Shown here one piece after another: positions 24,303 to 36,562 of a DNA stretch of 64,000 nucleotides. Numbering within the stretch: position 1 is the stretch's first letter; each line of letters begins with the position of its first letter. The translations under genes and the position numbers were made by a program. This DNA comes from Nymphalis io. Taxonomy: Eukaryota > Arthropoda > Insecta > Lepidoptera > Nymphalidae. The DNA lies in contig NC_065918.1 in assembly GCF_905147045.1 (NCBI RefSeq), positions 13,454,001-13,518,000 of the forward strand. Reading direction: 5' to 3'. The notes under the pieces were generated by a model. The model was not told the origin of the DNA and did no database searches. It saw only the letters and a program-made list of their open reading frames with translations.

Positions 24303-24535
24303 GAGTACAACAAAAAATAACCTAAAATTTATACTTTCTTTACTTTAAGTTCCAAATACTAAAACATATAACATCCCGCCTTAATGTCAGCGCCTTGATC
24401 TAGTGGTAGCTACATTCGTTTTTTTGGATATTATTTAAGTAATTATGGTATATAATTCTTATAAATAAATTGTAATCATTCTTTAAGCTAAAAACAAGAG
24501 CAAAATGATCCAATTGCTAGAAAATGTAGTTCGAT

Positions 24536-24716
24536 GGAAATATTGTTGATTCAAACCCTATAAGCACCACTTCACGTTTAATGGTGAAGGAAAACATCGT
24601 GAAGTAACCAGCATGTGTCGGATGAAATTCTGCCACGAGTGTATCCACGAACCCGTGTATGAGCAGCATGGTGGAATGTACTTCAAACCATCTTTTCAAA
24701 AAAGAAAGGATGCCTT
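24536..24716 (+). repeat. SINE family 1, diverged copy
   Basis: GAAGGAAAACATCGTGAAGT, CTGCCACGAGTGTATCCACG and the AGCAGCATGGTGGAAT block follow the SINE order. The tRNA-like head is reduced to a B-box-like GATTCAAACCC. Confidence 0.6.
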
Positions 24717-26444
24717 CTTTCCTTCCTTTCCATGACCTAAATTGCCTAGTAGTAAAAGAAATGACTTTGGTCCATCCATTTATTTTAATTGAAATAATAA
24801 TATTGCATTATGCGTATCTCATCAGAATAATTGATTCGATTTTGTACGATTCGCATTGTGAATTACATTTCGTAAATCGATTTAATCGAATCGCTTCCGA
24901 TTTGTTGGAAAAATGTCTCTAGAATATGAAAATTTCGTGTATTGTCATTATTAATTTTAAGTATTTTGAAACGATTTGTTACATTTATGATAGACTATGA
25001 TTATTTACCCTTTTTTCTTTTAGAAGCTACTTTAATATAATGTATTGATGACTATTGTTTCAATTTACAAATATTATATATATTGTAAACTCTCTGTAAA
25101 ATGAAAAGAACTATGCCTTTTCTATTGACCCTGAATTCAAAGTCTTTATATACGACCTACGGACACACATTTTTTCTAGACTTTCATGTGGATACTTGCT
25201 AGTCTAGTTGAGAAGGTTAAGAACTGAAAAGACAAATAGAAGACACCGATTAATTTCTTGCTCAGACAAAAACTTGAAACTTGTTTGATTACTCGTTTGA
25301 GCATCGTTAGTCTACATCCTTATAAATTATCAACTTTTATAATATTGTGTTTATATAAATAGTAGAAATAAAAGACCAAAATACGTTCTTAATAACTTAA
25401 TAAAATTCCCTAAATTTGTATTGGAATATAAACAAAAAAAAACCTTTTTTTGGAACAAAAAATATAATCGATTTAATGTAATGATTCAATCATTTATCGA
25501 TGCTACTCTTTAATTCAAAGAAAAAATAGCGATTTATTTAAGTTAAGCCTATTTAAAACATGTATATTATTTTAAAAAATATTGTGATAGCAGATTGACA
25601 AATTTCATATACGATACTATAATAATGATAATAAAAGAATTATAACAATATATGTATTGTAATATTATGTTATGTTCAGAAACCTTAAAAAATATTATGT
25701 ACCAACACATTTAAAAATGAACGTGTTTTGTGATTATGTAAATATTTTTTATTGCTATAATATGAATAGGTGTATGTCATTGCAATGTAAGTTAATTACG
25801 AAGCTTTGTTTATTTTCGTTTGTATCGAATAATACGAGGTTTCTCAAACGTGAAAGCTTATATATTAAAAAACAACATACTTAACAAATTTACACAATAT
25901 AACATCTGTGTTTGCACATTATTTTTCTTAACCTTGTCAATTGCCCGTACAAAATTCGATCAAATAACTTATTTTAGCATATTTAAATTAAGCGTAGTCA
26001 ATTATGTTCGTGATAAGATCATTATGTTTTGATAGATTTTGTACCAACTGTTTCAAATCGTAGAAATCTTATTTATAAACATTGCTCTCACGATACAATA
26101 GAATAGAATGGGAAACGGAAAAATGACAGAGAAATTAATAATAACAAAAAGGTGAATTTTCTAATCTAACCGACAATTGTTTTCACATTGCAATGAACAG
26201 TCGAAGAAATGCCGAAGTTTTAATTGCAAAGTAATAATTTATAATAAGATTCTATATTTTTTTATAATCGTTTTTTTATATATATATGAATTCATATTTA
26301 GAATCCGCCATAATTGTATAGTGTGTGGATATTACGATTACTTTATTTATTTTGGACAAACGACATACAAAATTAAAAACAATAAATTAAATAAGAAAAG
26401 AGAGAGAGAGAATATTAAAACATAATCACTACTACATTAAAAAA

Positions 26445-26735
26445 GCCAATATGGCCTTGTGGTTAGAACGTGTGAATCTTAACCGATGATTGTAGGCTCA
26501 AACTCGTGTAAGCACCCCTGAATTTTCATGTGCTTATTTTGTGTTTATAATTCATTTCGTGCTTGACGAGGAAGGAAAACATCGTAAAGAAACCTGCACG
26601 TACCTGATTTCATTGAAATTCTGTCATATGTGTAATCTACTAACCCGCATTGGAGCGTGTGGTGGAATAAGCTCCAAACCTTCTCCTCAAAAGTGAGAGG
26701 CCATAGCCCAGCAGTGGGACATTAACAGGCTGTTT
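26445..26735 (+). repeat. SINE family 1 with 16-bp target duplication
   Basis: A full copy is flanked by identical 16-bp direct repeats CTACTACATTAAAAAA at 26429-26444 and 26736-26751. The perfect duplication suggests a fairly recent insertion, although the body has several changes. Confidence 0.85.
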
Positions 26736-27133
26736 CTACTACATTAAAAAATTAGCAACATTTTTAAAATTTTCATGACATTAAATTTAGTTATTTGAAG
26801 AGAGAAATTAAATATGTCTATTATATCTATGCTATTTATAAATAATTTACTGCAATGGGTACAACTTCTATTAATAAACGAATTTATGGCAAATATGTAT
26901 ATGGGAAAAAAAATGTCAGAATAAGTTTAATAAATCCAGCCAAAATATTAAGCTTCAATATTTTTCTTTTAAGAATGTTTTATTTATAACCAGTAATTAT
27001 ATTGTTTTGTATTTTGTAACATCACGATTGTTTGCTTAATATTATAATAACAGTCTTTTTTGTTTTTTTTTATAAATATTTTAACTTCATTCAACCATTC
27101 TTCGTTCATGCAAAAATGACGTTTAGTCACATG

Positions 27134-27352
27134 GAGAAAGGAATTTGTGCAAGCCTATCTGGGTAGTACAACGCCCATTCATCACAAATTCCACTGCTTC
27201 AGTAATACTTAGAATTGTTGTGTTCAGGTTTGAAGGGTGAGTGAGCCAGTGTTACTACAGGCACAAGAGACATTGCCAAGGTTGACGGGGATTTGTTAAT
27301 ATTTCTTACGGCGCTAATGTTTGTAATGGGTGGTGGTAACCACTTACCATCA
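27134..27352 (-). repeat. ~270-bp dispersed repeat, partial
   Basis: GTGCAAGCCTATCTGGGTAG, GTGTTCAGGTTTGAAGGGTG and CTTACGGCGCTAATG in minus orientation. Confidence 0.65.
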
Positions 27353-28807
27353 TTTACCAGTGTGCTTTTCTATTTTGTATAAAAAACTATACCTTCATTG
27401 GATATAATCCTATTGTTATTTTTTGTGCGAAGTTGCAACGGGTATATACACGAAACGAACGAGATACATTATTAGATGATCAATGAGATAAATATTTATA
27501 ATATAAACAATATCAAGCCGATAGCGTGTTAATTTGTAAATACTTCTCACCGCACGACGCTTGCCATTGTAAGCGTTTTTACTAAATATCTTGTAATAAC
27601 ATTAAAACTACTAATATCAATGTGAAATGGATTTTTTTGTAAATTACCTATTAAAATGAGTGTGTTCTTGTGATAAATAAATTGAAATAAAGTTATCGTT
27701 TGAATGTGTGCATTGTTGTCAACACGAATTGTTATTGTGACTCATCTATTGAATAGTATGTACGATGTTGTCGATATTTTTTTGAAGATCAATAGTTTTC
27801 AATTACAAAGTTTTTTGGTTTAATTATGGCAGCGTTTGAATGAGCAACTTAGCAGTGTTTCAAGCCCTCGGGGTGATTGCTGGAATCGTGCCAAAACGCT
27901 ATATCTCTTAGGACTTTCACATTTTAAGAAATCAATGGATAATTTATTTATTTATTTAATAATCAAAACCACGTAACTAAGTACATGTACATACCTGAAT
28001 CTACTTATACTAGACATGTATTTGATAAGAATTTTACTTTTTTTAACAAAATTCACACAAATTTTTCGGCATTTTTCTATTATTATGAACGATCCCCTAA
28101 TTTTGTAAAATATAATAAAAAAAATTGGTCAAGTGTCCGATATTCAAGGATTAATATAGTAAGTTCAATTTGGATAACTCAAGTTAAAAGTTTATTTCTT
28201 GGATAACTAAGAAAAAACTTTTTTTTTGCAATACACTACAGAATCTTTCCTTTACCTCGTAAATTACTTAAAATTAAAAAAAATCTAATATTACCTTCTC
28301 GTATTTGATCTACTAATACTTACTCTACGGTGATCTGTAGGTACTTAATCTCCGGAGTGAGCATGCGACAAACGCTACGCTTTAAAAAGGTGATATAAGC
28401 ACTGCATGGTAATGTTTTAGTATAATATTACATTAGAGAGCTTACGTTTCACTATTATAATTTTCCTCGAGACAATTTGACATATATAAATATGGAAAAT
28501 ATTTCGATTATAATATATGATGAACAAAGGTGAACTAACACAGATTAAAAATGATTTTTAAAAGACGTATTTCCATGCAATAAATCATTTATTTATTTTA
28601 AGAGGCCGAGACTGTTCCAAGTACCTGTACCAAGTTCCAAGTACGCTGTAAGGAAACAGAGACATCGGAATTTTCTGGAAGTTGGCTGGAACTGAGGGAT
28701 GTGATATTTAATTTAATGTCATATAGCAGTGCGAAATCTAGAAGTTCAACGGTCAATACAAAGACGCTAAATAAATAATATATAAGAATAGTATATAACA
28801 ACAACAT

Positions 28808-29121
28808 AAAAGCAGAGATGGCCTAGTGGTTAGAACGCGTGAATCTTAACCGATGATCGTAGGTTCAAACCCGGGCAAGCACCACTGAATTTTCATGTGC
28901 TTAATTTGTGATTATAATTCATCTCGTGCTTGACGGTGAAGGAAAACATCGTGAGGAAACCTGCATGTGTCTAATTTCATTGAAATTATATCACATGTGT
29001 ATTCTACCAACCCGCATTTGAGCAGCGTGGTGGAATAAGCTCTAAACCTTCTCCTCAAAAAAGGAAGGGCCTTAGCCCAGCAGTGGGACACTAACAGGCT
29101 GTTACTGTACTTACTGTACTG
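28808..29121 (+). repeat. SINE family 1 with 14-bp target duplication
   Basis: A full copy with A and B boxes is flanked by TATAACAACAACAT (28794-28807) and TATAAGAACAACAT (29122-29135), which differ at one base. The tail repeats TACTGTACTTACTG. Confidence 0.85.
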
Positions 29122-30561
29122 TATAAGAACAACATTATATGTAATTACATATGTAATGATAGATGCAAATAATCAATCAACGAACTCAGAAAATGACACG
29201 GAAAAAAGTAATCGGAGATACGATTAATAATAAGAATAAGAAACGGGTCACACTCGTCGCGCCGTTTCTTCGCAGATTTGAGAAATTACTTTGACTATCA
29301 ATAAGGAAGTTTGTTGTATAATACGCACATCGTTCACTATTAAGAATTTAATGGTGTTGTTGTTGACAGTTCCTTGAAGGTCCGGTATAGTGGTGATAAC
29401 GTAATGCCTCTAACTAAAGTCGAAACATAGCTATTATTGAATAAACTAACTCATATGATTTAGTCAAAGTAAAACTAAATTTCCATAAGTTGTTAATATT
29501 TCTACATCCTATATGTTTGTTTAGATTATATTACGCATTGGATGAAATTGATTTGTTACAATAAACTTAAATGTCGACCATTAAATAGTTTAGGCTTATC
29601 ACAATTTATTATCTGAAAAAGGACGTTTTTTTTTTTTTTTTAAAACGGAACATTATTGATTGTTTTTTGGTTCTCGGTGAAAAAAACTCACGTTAATATT
29701 ATAAGAAATATAATTATATCAACAGTTTATTCTTAAAATATAATTTCACAACAGTCTCTTAGGAACTAAATAATATCAACAATCACCCTATATTACATAA
29801 ATATTAGCGTTCGATTTTTGATCTTTGTACATTATTTAATTGTTCATTTAACTAATTTTTATTACTCAATAATAATTCCAAAAGTTATAATAACCAAATA
29901 TCTTTTGTTATAATAAATTTATAATAGACTTTTATTAAAAAAACACATAATTTAATCTGTTATAAAAAACTTCCCCTAAACCTCGGCTAGGTTTAAGTAA
30001 CTCAAAGAACATTATCCCGATTTATAGTAAGACATAACCAATACGAATGTAATGGACAATTGATATATAGCGACGATTAGCGTAATTTATGGGCCGTAAT
30101 AAAAATATCACCATAAATTTTATGGAAACAATTGGTCGCTGTTAACTTTCAATACATGTAATGTTATATATACCATATTAAATTATTATTGTTTTTTATT
30201 TTTTATTTTTTTTGATGTGGACATTTTGGGGATTTATAATAAGGCATTAAAATGTAATACCTTGATCAAGAAATAATAAAAAGAAAACAAAGACGTGTGA
30301 GTGAATTTAACAAAACGTTTTGTTAAACTAACATAATCAATCTACGATTGCTATGGCAAACTCAATAATGAATTTAAAAATGGAATTTGTCATTATAAAT
30401 TATTGATTTGTTGTAAATGATGAATAATTACTAACATGGTCTTTAAACTATTTTCCGTATAAAGTAATTAGATAATTAATTGGGGCTAAAGATAGCAATT
30501 CTACGTGTCTCGTGGTCTCGCTAAACGGTACATTCAGAAATATTGATCCCTGAATTTAGCT

Positions 30562-33500
30562 TCAGTAGCCATGCTCGTCTCCACTGAGCGCGTATCCACC
30601 ATGGTCACCACCTTCGAAGCTTACGGGACTGTCCTCGTGACCGTGACTCTCCTCCGCCGCTCCCCAACCATGACCTGTGGTGCAGATAACATTAATCAAT
30701 TTAAAATGAAATTTTGAGGTTCAATTAAATCAAATATGGAGCGCCAGATAATAAAAATGTCTATTCTGATCTAACCTTTGATTATTTTTAAATGATAAAA
30801 ACATGCTAATGAAAAGAAGACATTGCAATGAACAGTTTAGTCCTAAGTTATTTTATGAAGAAATAAAAGATAGATACTACTACTGATACTAATTATATGT
30901 AAACAAAAGTGAGTTGTATATATTTAACGCATTTCCGTAGCTTTTTTGTATGGGTGCAATATTAAACAACGAAAAAATAAAAACGAAAATTAACATTCTT
31001 TTATTTCTGGATTTCATTGCTGCCCAAAGCATTCTCAAAGTCTTTTCACTGACACTATGAATATGTTATTTTATCTATCCACATGTCTATATATATATTA
31101 CTAGAAGATCAAAGTAATATCAAAACCTAACGAAGGTGTTCGATTTTCAAATAAGTTCGAACAAATTGAAATGTTACAATTACACACACATGTTAAAAAA
31201 CCGTGTGATTCCGGTAAAATAGAATATAGAGTGACACATCCGCCGTACAAATTTTTATTCCGTAGTGCTATTGTGTCAAAAAAATCATGACACTCATAAA
31301 CATAACAATTTAATGAAACACGCGTCAAGATAGCGTATCACGGAAAGTCAGTTTTCAACATTTCACGTGTACGACACGAAGCAAGTTCTTAGAAAAATGC
31401 ACTTCAGTTTGGAAATAGCGCCGAACTCCTATCAAATGGAATAAGCACAAACGAATTTTTCAAAAGTAAAGTAATTTTAACTCAGAATTTTTTTTTTCTT
31501 TTGGTTAACTGTTACTATGACATTTCATAAAAAATCAAATATATAAGAGCCGAGAAGGTAGTTGAACACGTGAATCTTAACCCAATATGGCGGGTACAAA
31601 CTCTGGCAATCACCGAGTTTTCATGTGCTTATTTTGTATTCATAATTTTATTTATCTCGTGCTTGGTCGTGAAGGAAAATGTCGCGAAGATACCTATAAA
31701 CACAATAAACTGAAATTCTGTATTCAAAATCGTTGCTAACGAAGTTTTGTTGCCAAAGGACTTTTTGCTATAATCATTTTGTTACATGACCTTATTTAAA
31801 AACATTGATAACTAGTAACCACCGTAGACCGTTAAGCTTTTCTTAATATACAATAGGTTGTCGAACTGGCAAATTCGTCACCTCATATAAGTAGTCACTA
31901 TCGCCCATATTGTAATGAATGTTAACCATTCTCTACATCATCAATGCGCCACCGATTTTGTAAGATGTAATGTCCCTCGTGCATGTAGTCACACCGGCTC
32001 ACTTAGGGTAAGTCCAACCGGAACACAACAATATGTAGAATAAGAGATGTCAGGTATCTGTATTTTAAATATTCTAAAAGTACCCTAAGTCCATCAGTAA
32101 AGTACATTAACAGCTTGTTAATGTCCCACTGCTGGGCTTAAGCCTCCTCTCCATTTTGAGGAGAAGGTTTTGAGCTTATTCCACCACGCTGCTCCAATGC
32201 GGGTTGGTAGAATACACATGTGGCAGAATTTCAATGAAATTAGACAAGCACGAGATGAATTATAAACACAAATTAAGCACATGAACATTCAGTGGTGCTT
32301 GCCCGGGTTTGAACCCACGATCATCGGATTCACACTTTCTTACCACTAGGCCATCTCGGCTAAGTCCATGAGGCCACCGATTTTTATAACAAATTTTATA
32401 AAATCCGTCAAACTTCGTTAGTACATATATAATATATATAGTATTAGTGTATAAGATGTACATACCTCCGCCAAAGTGAGGCGCCGCTTTTGGCTCCCCA
32501 TACGTGTATCCAAGAACTTCATAGTGGTCATCGCCTCCTCCGCCACTCTTGTGATGGATGTGCTTGACTATTGTGTGCTTGTGGTGATGGTGTTTCACGA
32601 ACACCGGGACGTGGATGATCACTTTCTTGTGACCACCACCGCCGCCACCCGCTGATATTAGTGAAGACAGCTCAGCCACGCAAACGAGCGCCAACTATAA
32701 AATTACAATTAAATTTAAATAAAGTTTTACGTTTAGTATTATGTTGCGTTTATATTTAAAACATTATATTCTTTAACTTGTTATTATTATTTTAATTACT
32801 TTTCAACCCTGAATCAAATAATACGTACATATGAAAAAAGTTCATTCAAAAGAGAAATATTTTTATTTACTAATTCAATCGCCATTTTTATACGTATTTA
32901 AGTTATTGACTTCATTCAGTCGAGAAATCTGGAAGTCTAGAAGTAAGCAAGTAAAGCGGTTGGATGCGCCTGATCTCTTTCTGGTCGTGTCGGATTAACA
33001 TTGTATTGGATTATGAGGGTAAAGGAATATACTCGTGCATCATAATATGTCCTGTGCAGTTGGCTAGTCTTTTGAGATATCGGTAAGGATCTCACATCTA
33101 TATACTATACAGAGACACATGAGTGGTTATTCACTGATGTATTCTAATGAATCCTACTACTATCTTAGACTGAGTAGAATTGCTATAAATCTTTTAGACA
33201 CAGGAGTCACTCTATATATACAATTTATACGGTCATCTGATGATAAGTGGTCTTGACCGCCTATGAACATAGCTGTAAGAAATATTAACCATTCATTAGG
33301 AACCTAGACGTTATGTCCTTTGTGCCTGTAGCTACACTGACTCACGGTGTGTGAGTCTTTCGAACCGGAATACAACAATTCTAGTTCATATATTTCAAAA
33401 CAACTATTCACATAAAAAAAATCTCGCAATGCGTCTAAGAATTAGTTTATAATTCGCAAATAGTTATGTCAACTTCGCTCAGCTTTTAATAACGAAATGA

Positions 33501-34699
33501 CTGCCGTTATAATATATAATTAAAATAACATTTGACATTACATAAGTATATAACAATTATTAAGCTTTCTAAATATATTACAATAGAGTCTCGCCATGTA
33601 AGCCAACAACCATCTAAGTCATTTAACGTAGCTATTTTTATGTTGTAATAAAATGATTCGCTTTCAAACAAACAAAACTAAAACACAAAAAGTTTTTACC
33701 GCGATCATGTTTAGCCTCTCACTCGGATTTTTTTTCCTTTTTTTTGTAATGACGTATTGGACAAGAAAGGAAAATAAACGTATCCGGCTGGGGGTTTGCG
33801 CTGACTGGAATTTGTAAGGCGGAAATGATAAAAATGTACATAATAACGTATGTACGCTCATGTGGTAGCCGTAAATAAAATTGTACTCTAAATTCAAAAA
33901 TAAATCTTTTAAATATATAGTAATTTATTTTGTGTTCTATTTTTAAAACAGACTGTGTATGTTCAGCTTAAGTAAATTTTAATCTACGTTTTTCGGGTTA
34001 TTTATTTTTAATTATTTAGTACAAGGAAGAATAAAATACATTTATTAATATCTGATTATTTTAAATGATCCAGAAAATTAGTACAGACACGCTCAGCGTG
34101 CTTTGGTTTATATTTAGTGATAAGAGTCTCCGCTCACTCTAATTACTGTCGTTAGTTCCGGTCTCGTGTAACATTATCGTGAATCTATTTCGTGTTCAGC
34201 TTACAACCATAGCTCTTATTACCTTAAGATAAAGACTAGTTTACAAATCTGTTTCTAGACCATACAGTCCAATGATCTACGTCGCGTAATAAAAAATCAT
34301 CAATGAACATAATGAATGATGATGACGCTATAAACTTGGTGCAAGTATGAAATTTATAATATATTTTGTATGTAAAACTATTATTTAATCTTACATTAAA
34401 AAACTGACAATTATCTCATATAATACACTATTCTTCTTGACAATACGATTAAATTTTTCGTTTATTACGTTACGAAATGTTCGTCGTTAATTTAGACGAA
34501 CAACATATATAACACAGATATACACATAACTTCGTATTACTGTTAATTATTTCGAAGAATAATATAATATTATATAGTCCACTTCACATATAAATTATTA
34601 CTTGAACAAATTTAAAAACCGTTAAACATTTTTACATGAACTTTAATGTATTTGAAATTTCAACTGTTATTGTCCACTCACCAAAAATCGTGCGGACAT
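30562..34699 (-). CDS. Gene D: secreted His/Gly-rich HVP-motif protein (3 coding exons)
   Basis: On the minus strand the exons are 34699-34682, 32694-32466 and 30674-30562, giving 119 residues. The 18-nt first exon (MSARFL) ends at GTGAGT in phase 0. Exon 2 follows TTTATAG and ends at GTATGT in phase 1. Exon 3 follows CACCACAG, and the split codon reads GGT. The signal peptide ends near LSSLISA. Mature residues 22-27 are six Gly, then HKKVIIHVPVFVKHHHHKH (28-46), a second His patch, GGGGDDHYEVLGYTYGEP, and a Gly/His/Glu-rich tail ending DEHGY. It is the only confirmed family member on the minus strand. It lacks the phase-2 intron between signal peptide and motif found in B, C and E. Probable extracellular protein; function unknown. 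Another possible first exon lies at 35480-35497. Confidence 0.85.
31547..31720 (+). repeat. SINE family 1, 3'-truncated relic
   Basis: GAGCCGAGAAGGTAGTTGAA, TTTTCATGTGCTTATTTTGT and GAAGGAAAATGTCGCGAAGA follow the SINE order; the 3' third is missing. Confidence 0.65.
31870..32045 (+). repeat. ~270-bp dispersed repeat, diverged
   Basis: TAAGTAGTCACTATCGCCCA, AATGCGCCACCGATTTTG and AACCGGAACACAACAATA follow the repeat order. Confidence 0.6.
32095..32359 (-). repeat. SINE family 1 inside gene D intron, with target duplication
   Basis: A well-kept minus-orientation copy is flanked by CTAAGTCCAT at 32085-32094 and 32360-32369. It therefore lies sense to gene D within intron 2, and the open frame of exon 2 reads into it if the intron is not removed. 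Confidence 0.85.
32938..33090 (+). repeat. SINE family 2, 5'-truncated
   Basis: TTTCTGGTCGTGTCGGATTA and CATAATATGTCCTGTGCAGT match the 3' half of the copy at 6571. Confidence 0.6.
33228..33385 (+). repeat. ~270-bp dispersed repeat, partial
   Basis: TAAGAAATATTAACCATTCA and TTGTGCCTGTAGCTACACTG with ACCGGAATACAACAATTC, in plus orientation with internal loss. Confidence 0.6.
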
Positions 34700-34769
34700 C
34701 GTGAAGAAGTGAAGACCAATCTTTGATGCAGTTAGCTGGTGTGTGATAAAGAAATTTCAACTAAACTTC

Positions 34770-34777
34770 CTTTTATA
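34770..34777 (-). promoter_or_regulatory. TATA box, gene D
   Basis: TATAAAAG on the minus strand lies 71 nt before the ATG at 34699. A TCACA initiator-like site falls at 34746-34742, about 33 nt downstream. The predicted 5' UTR is only about 45 nt. Confidence 0.65.
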
Positions 34778-35479
34778 TTGCAACGTGGTCGCGTTTCGCG
34801 ACACTGCCTCTCGGTGCCTTCGATCTAATCCACATTCAAAATTTTGCTATGGAAAATTGAATTTTATTTCATAACAATAATAAGGTTTAATTTATTAATT
34901 GAAACGCCATGGTTAATATTTTACATGAATATCTTATATTTTATTTGAAATTGAACCTGTAAACTGAAACAGAAGGTTCAAAATTGACTGCAGTAACGTG
35001 GTCATTTAAAACTCCATTATTAGAGTGAAAATATGATTTAATTTGGCGGGCTAAGTGGAAATTCCATCTTAGTTGTAATAACTCCATAGGAAGATAAAAG
35101 AAAGGAAGGCAACATAGAAGTAGGTATGTAAAAAAATCTATTCTAATTACGAGATTCGGAAACGATTTGGAAACCCCATTTTGGATGTAGCTTCAAAAAA
35201 CCAAATGAAGTAAAAAACTAAACTATTTTGTTTACTTCATATTTTTTAAATTTAAGTCGTGAGATTTTCTAATTATAATAAGGTTGGTAATTTAAATCAC
35301 ACCTGGATCGAAATTTATCCATTTTTATACTCATGTTTTTATACCATTTATGCCTTTCGGATGATATAAGATATGTTCATTCCTCTCATCTTATGACGAA
35401 CACAAAAAAATACATAACACAATTTCAACGTATTAAGAAAATAAGAATAGTCTTGGTATCTTTTTGTTTTTGTACTTAC

Positions 35480-35497
35480 AGCAATAAACAATTGCAT
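35480..35497 (-). CDS. Possible alternative first exon for gene D
   Basis: On the minus strand ATG plus five codons (MQLFIA) runs straight into a strong GTAAGTAC donor. The length (18 nt) and phase (0) match the known first exons. Joined to exon 2 of gene D it would give MQLFIALALVCVAELSS, a plausible signal peptide. No clear TATA box precedes it, and the arrangement could arise by chance. Confidence 0.3.
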
Positions 35498-36290
35498 AAT
35501 TATTTGCAATTGTTTGCAATTTTGTGTAAAGGCAAACTTTGGTATGAATAAACCTGCCTCAAACCAGGTATTACTATTGAATAAAACTGGTGGGTTAAGA
35601 GAAGCGTGTAGGAGTAAAATATAAAAGCCGATGTAAACATGAAAATGAGAAACAAATGAGTTTTTTTTTGCTATTTCGTGTCAAGTTGGTGGAGAGGGTG
35701 CTTTTGAGTCTCGACATTCTGGCTGAGTGCCAGATAAGCCACTTTCAAACAAGGTACTTTTTCAGTCAAAGTGAGATTTCACGACAAATAATATTATCCA
35801 AAGGCAATCTTTAGCTAATCCGGGTCCCGAATTGAGTAATTATCGTGATGTCGGACTAAGGGGGTTGACAGACAGCGTTAGCGACTTACGCAGCTATAAA
35901 GCAAATTAGTTGGACTCTGTGCAAATCAACTTTAATAGATTGGCGAAAAATATTTGTTAAGATGAAAGATTTCGAAGAACTTATCGGCTCTAACAATGAA
36001 TACTTCTCGAAAGAGACTTTTAAATGGATTTATTAATAAAAAGCCTAAATGCTTGTAAACTTTTGTAATACCTTATTAGATACCTCAAATAATTTTATTA
36101 AAAAACTTAATTAATTAAACTGATTCCTACCATATTTGATGCAAGAGACGAGTGATATAAGAATACTATTTATATCAATAATATTAAACAAATGATAATG
36201 CAAGGTGAAAGGTATTTCTTCTGTAGAAGTTGATGACCGGTTTGAGGACCGTTCTTTATTTGAAAATAATTGATTAGAACTGAAAGCCGA

Positions 36291-36562
36291 CGAGCAAATT
36301 GGCCACCTGATGGTAAGTGGTCACCAACGCCCATAGACATTGGTATTGTAAGAAATGCTAACCATCACTTACCACCAATGCGCCACCAACCTTACGAACT
36401 AAGATGTTATGTCCTTTAGCGTAATTACGCTAGCTCACTCACCCTTTAAACCGAAACACAATAATACTAAGTACTGCTGTTTTGCGGTAGAATATCTGAA
36501 GTCAATAAGAGTGAATGGTATTTACCCAGACGAGCTTGCACAAAGTCCTGCCACCAGTAAAA
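36291..36562 (+). repeat. ~270-bp dispersed repeat, near full copy
   Basis: All landmarks from CACCTGATGGTAAGTGGTCA to TACCCAGACGAGCTTGCACA are present in order. It is among the best-preserved copies. Confidence 0.75.

Larger units (their letters stand above)
21480..30190. other. intergenic between genes C and D
   Basis: Nearly 9 kb without a supported gene. It is AT-rich and holds ~270-bp repeat pieces, an RTE tail and SINE copies, listed separately. Short plus-strand open frames at 25672-26425 are AT-rich and have no splice or signal-peptide context. Confidence 0.5.
30675..32465 (-). other. Intron 2 of gene D
   Basis: A 1.8-kb phase-1 intron holding SINE family 1 copies at 31547 and 32095 and a ~270-bp repeat at 31870. 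The SINE at 32095 begins about 106 nt inside the donor. Confidence 0.65.
32695..34681 (-). other. Intron 1 of gene D
   Basis: A 2.0-kb phase-0 intron. It carries a SINE family 2 piece at 32938 and a ~270-bp repeat piece at 33228. Confidence 0.6.

Noticed and set aside
26397..26412. CRISPR-like or functional short repeat
   Set aside because: It is a short AG microsatellite; no spaced repeats occur anywhere and the genome is animal.
25672..26425. Three overlapping plus-strand open frames of 70-82 residues
   Set aside because: AT-rich frames rich in Asn, Lys, Tyr and Phe, typical of chance in this composition.
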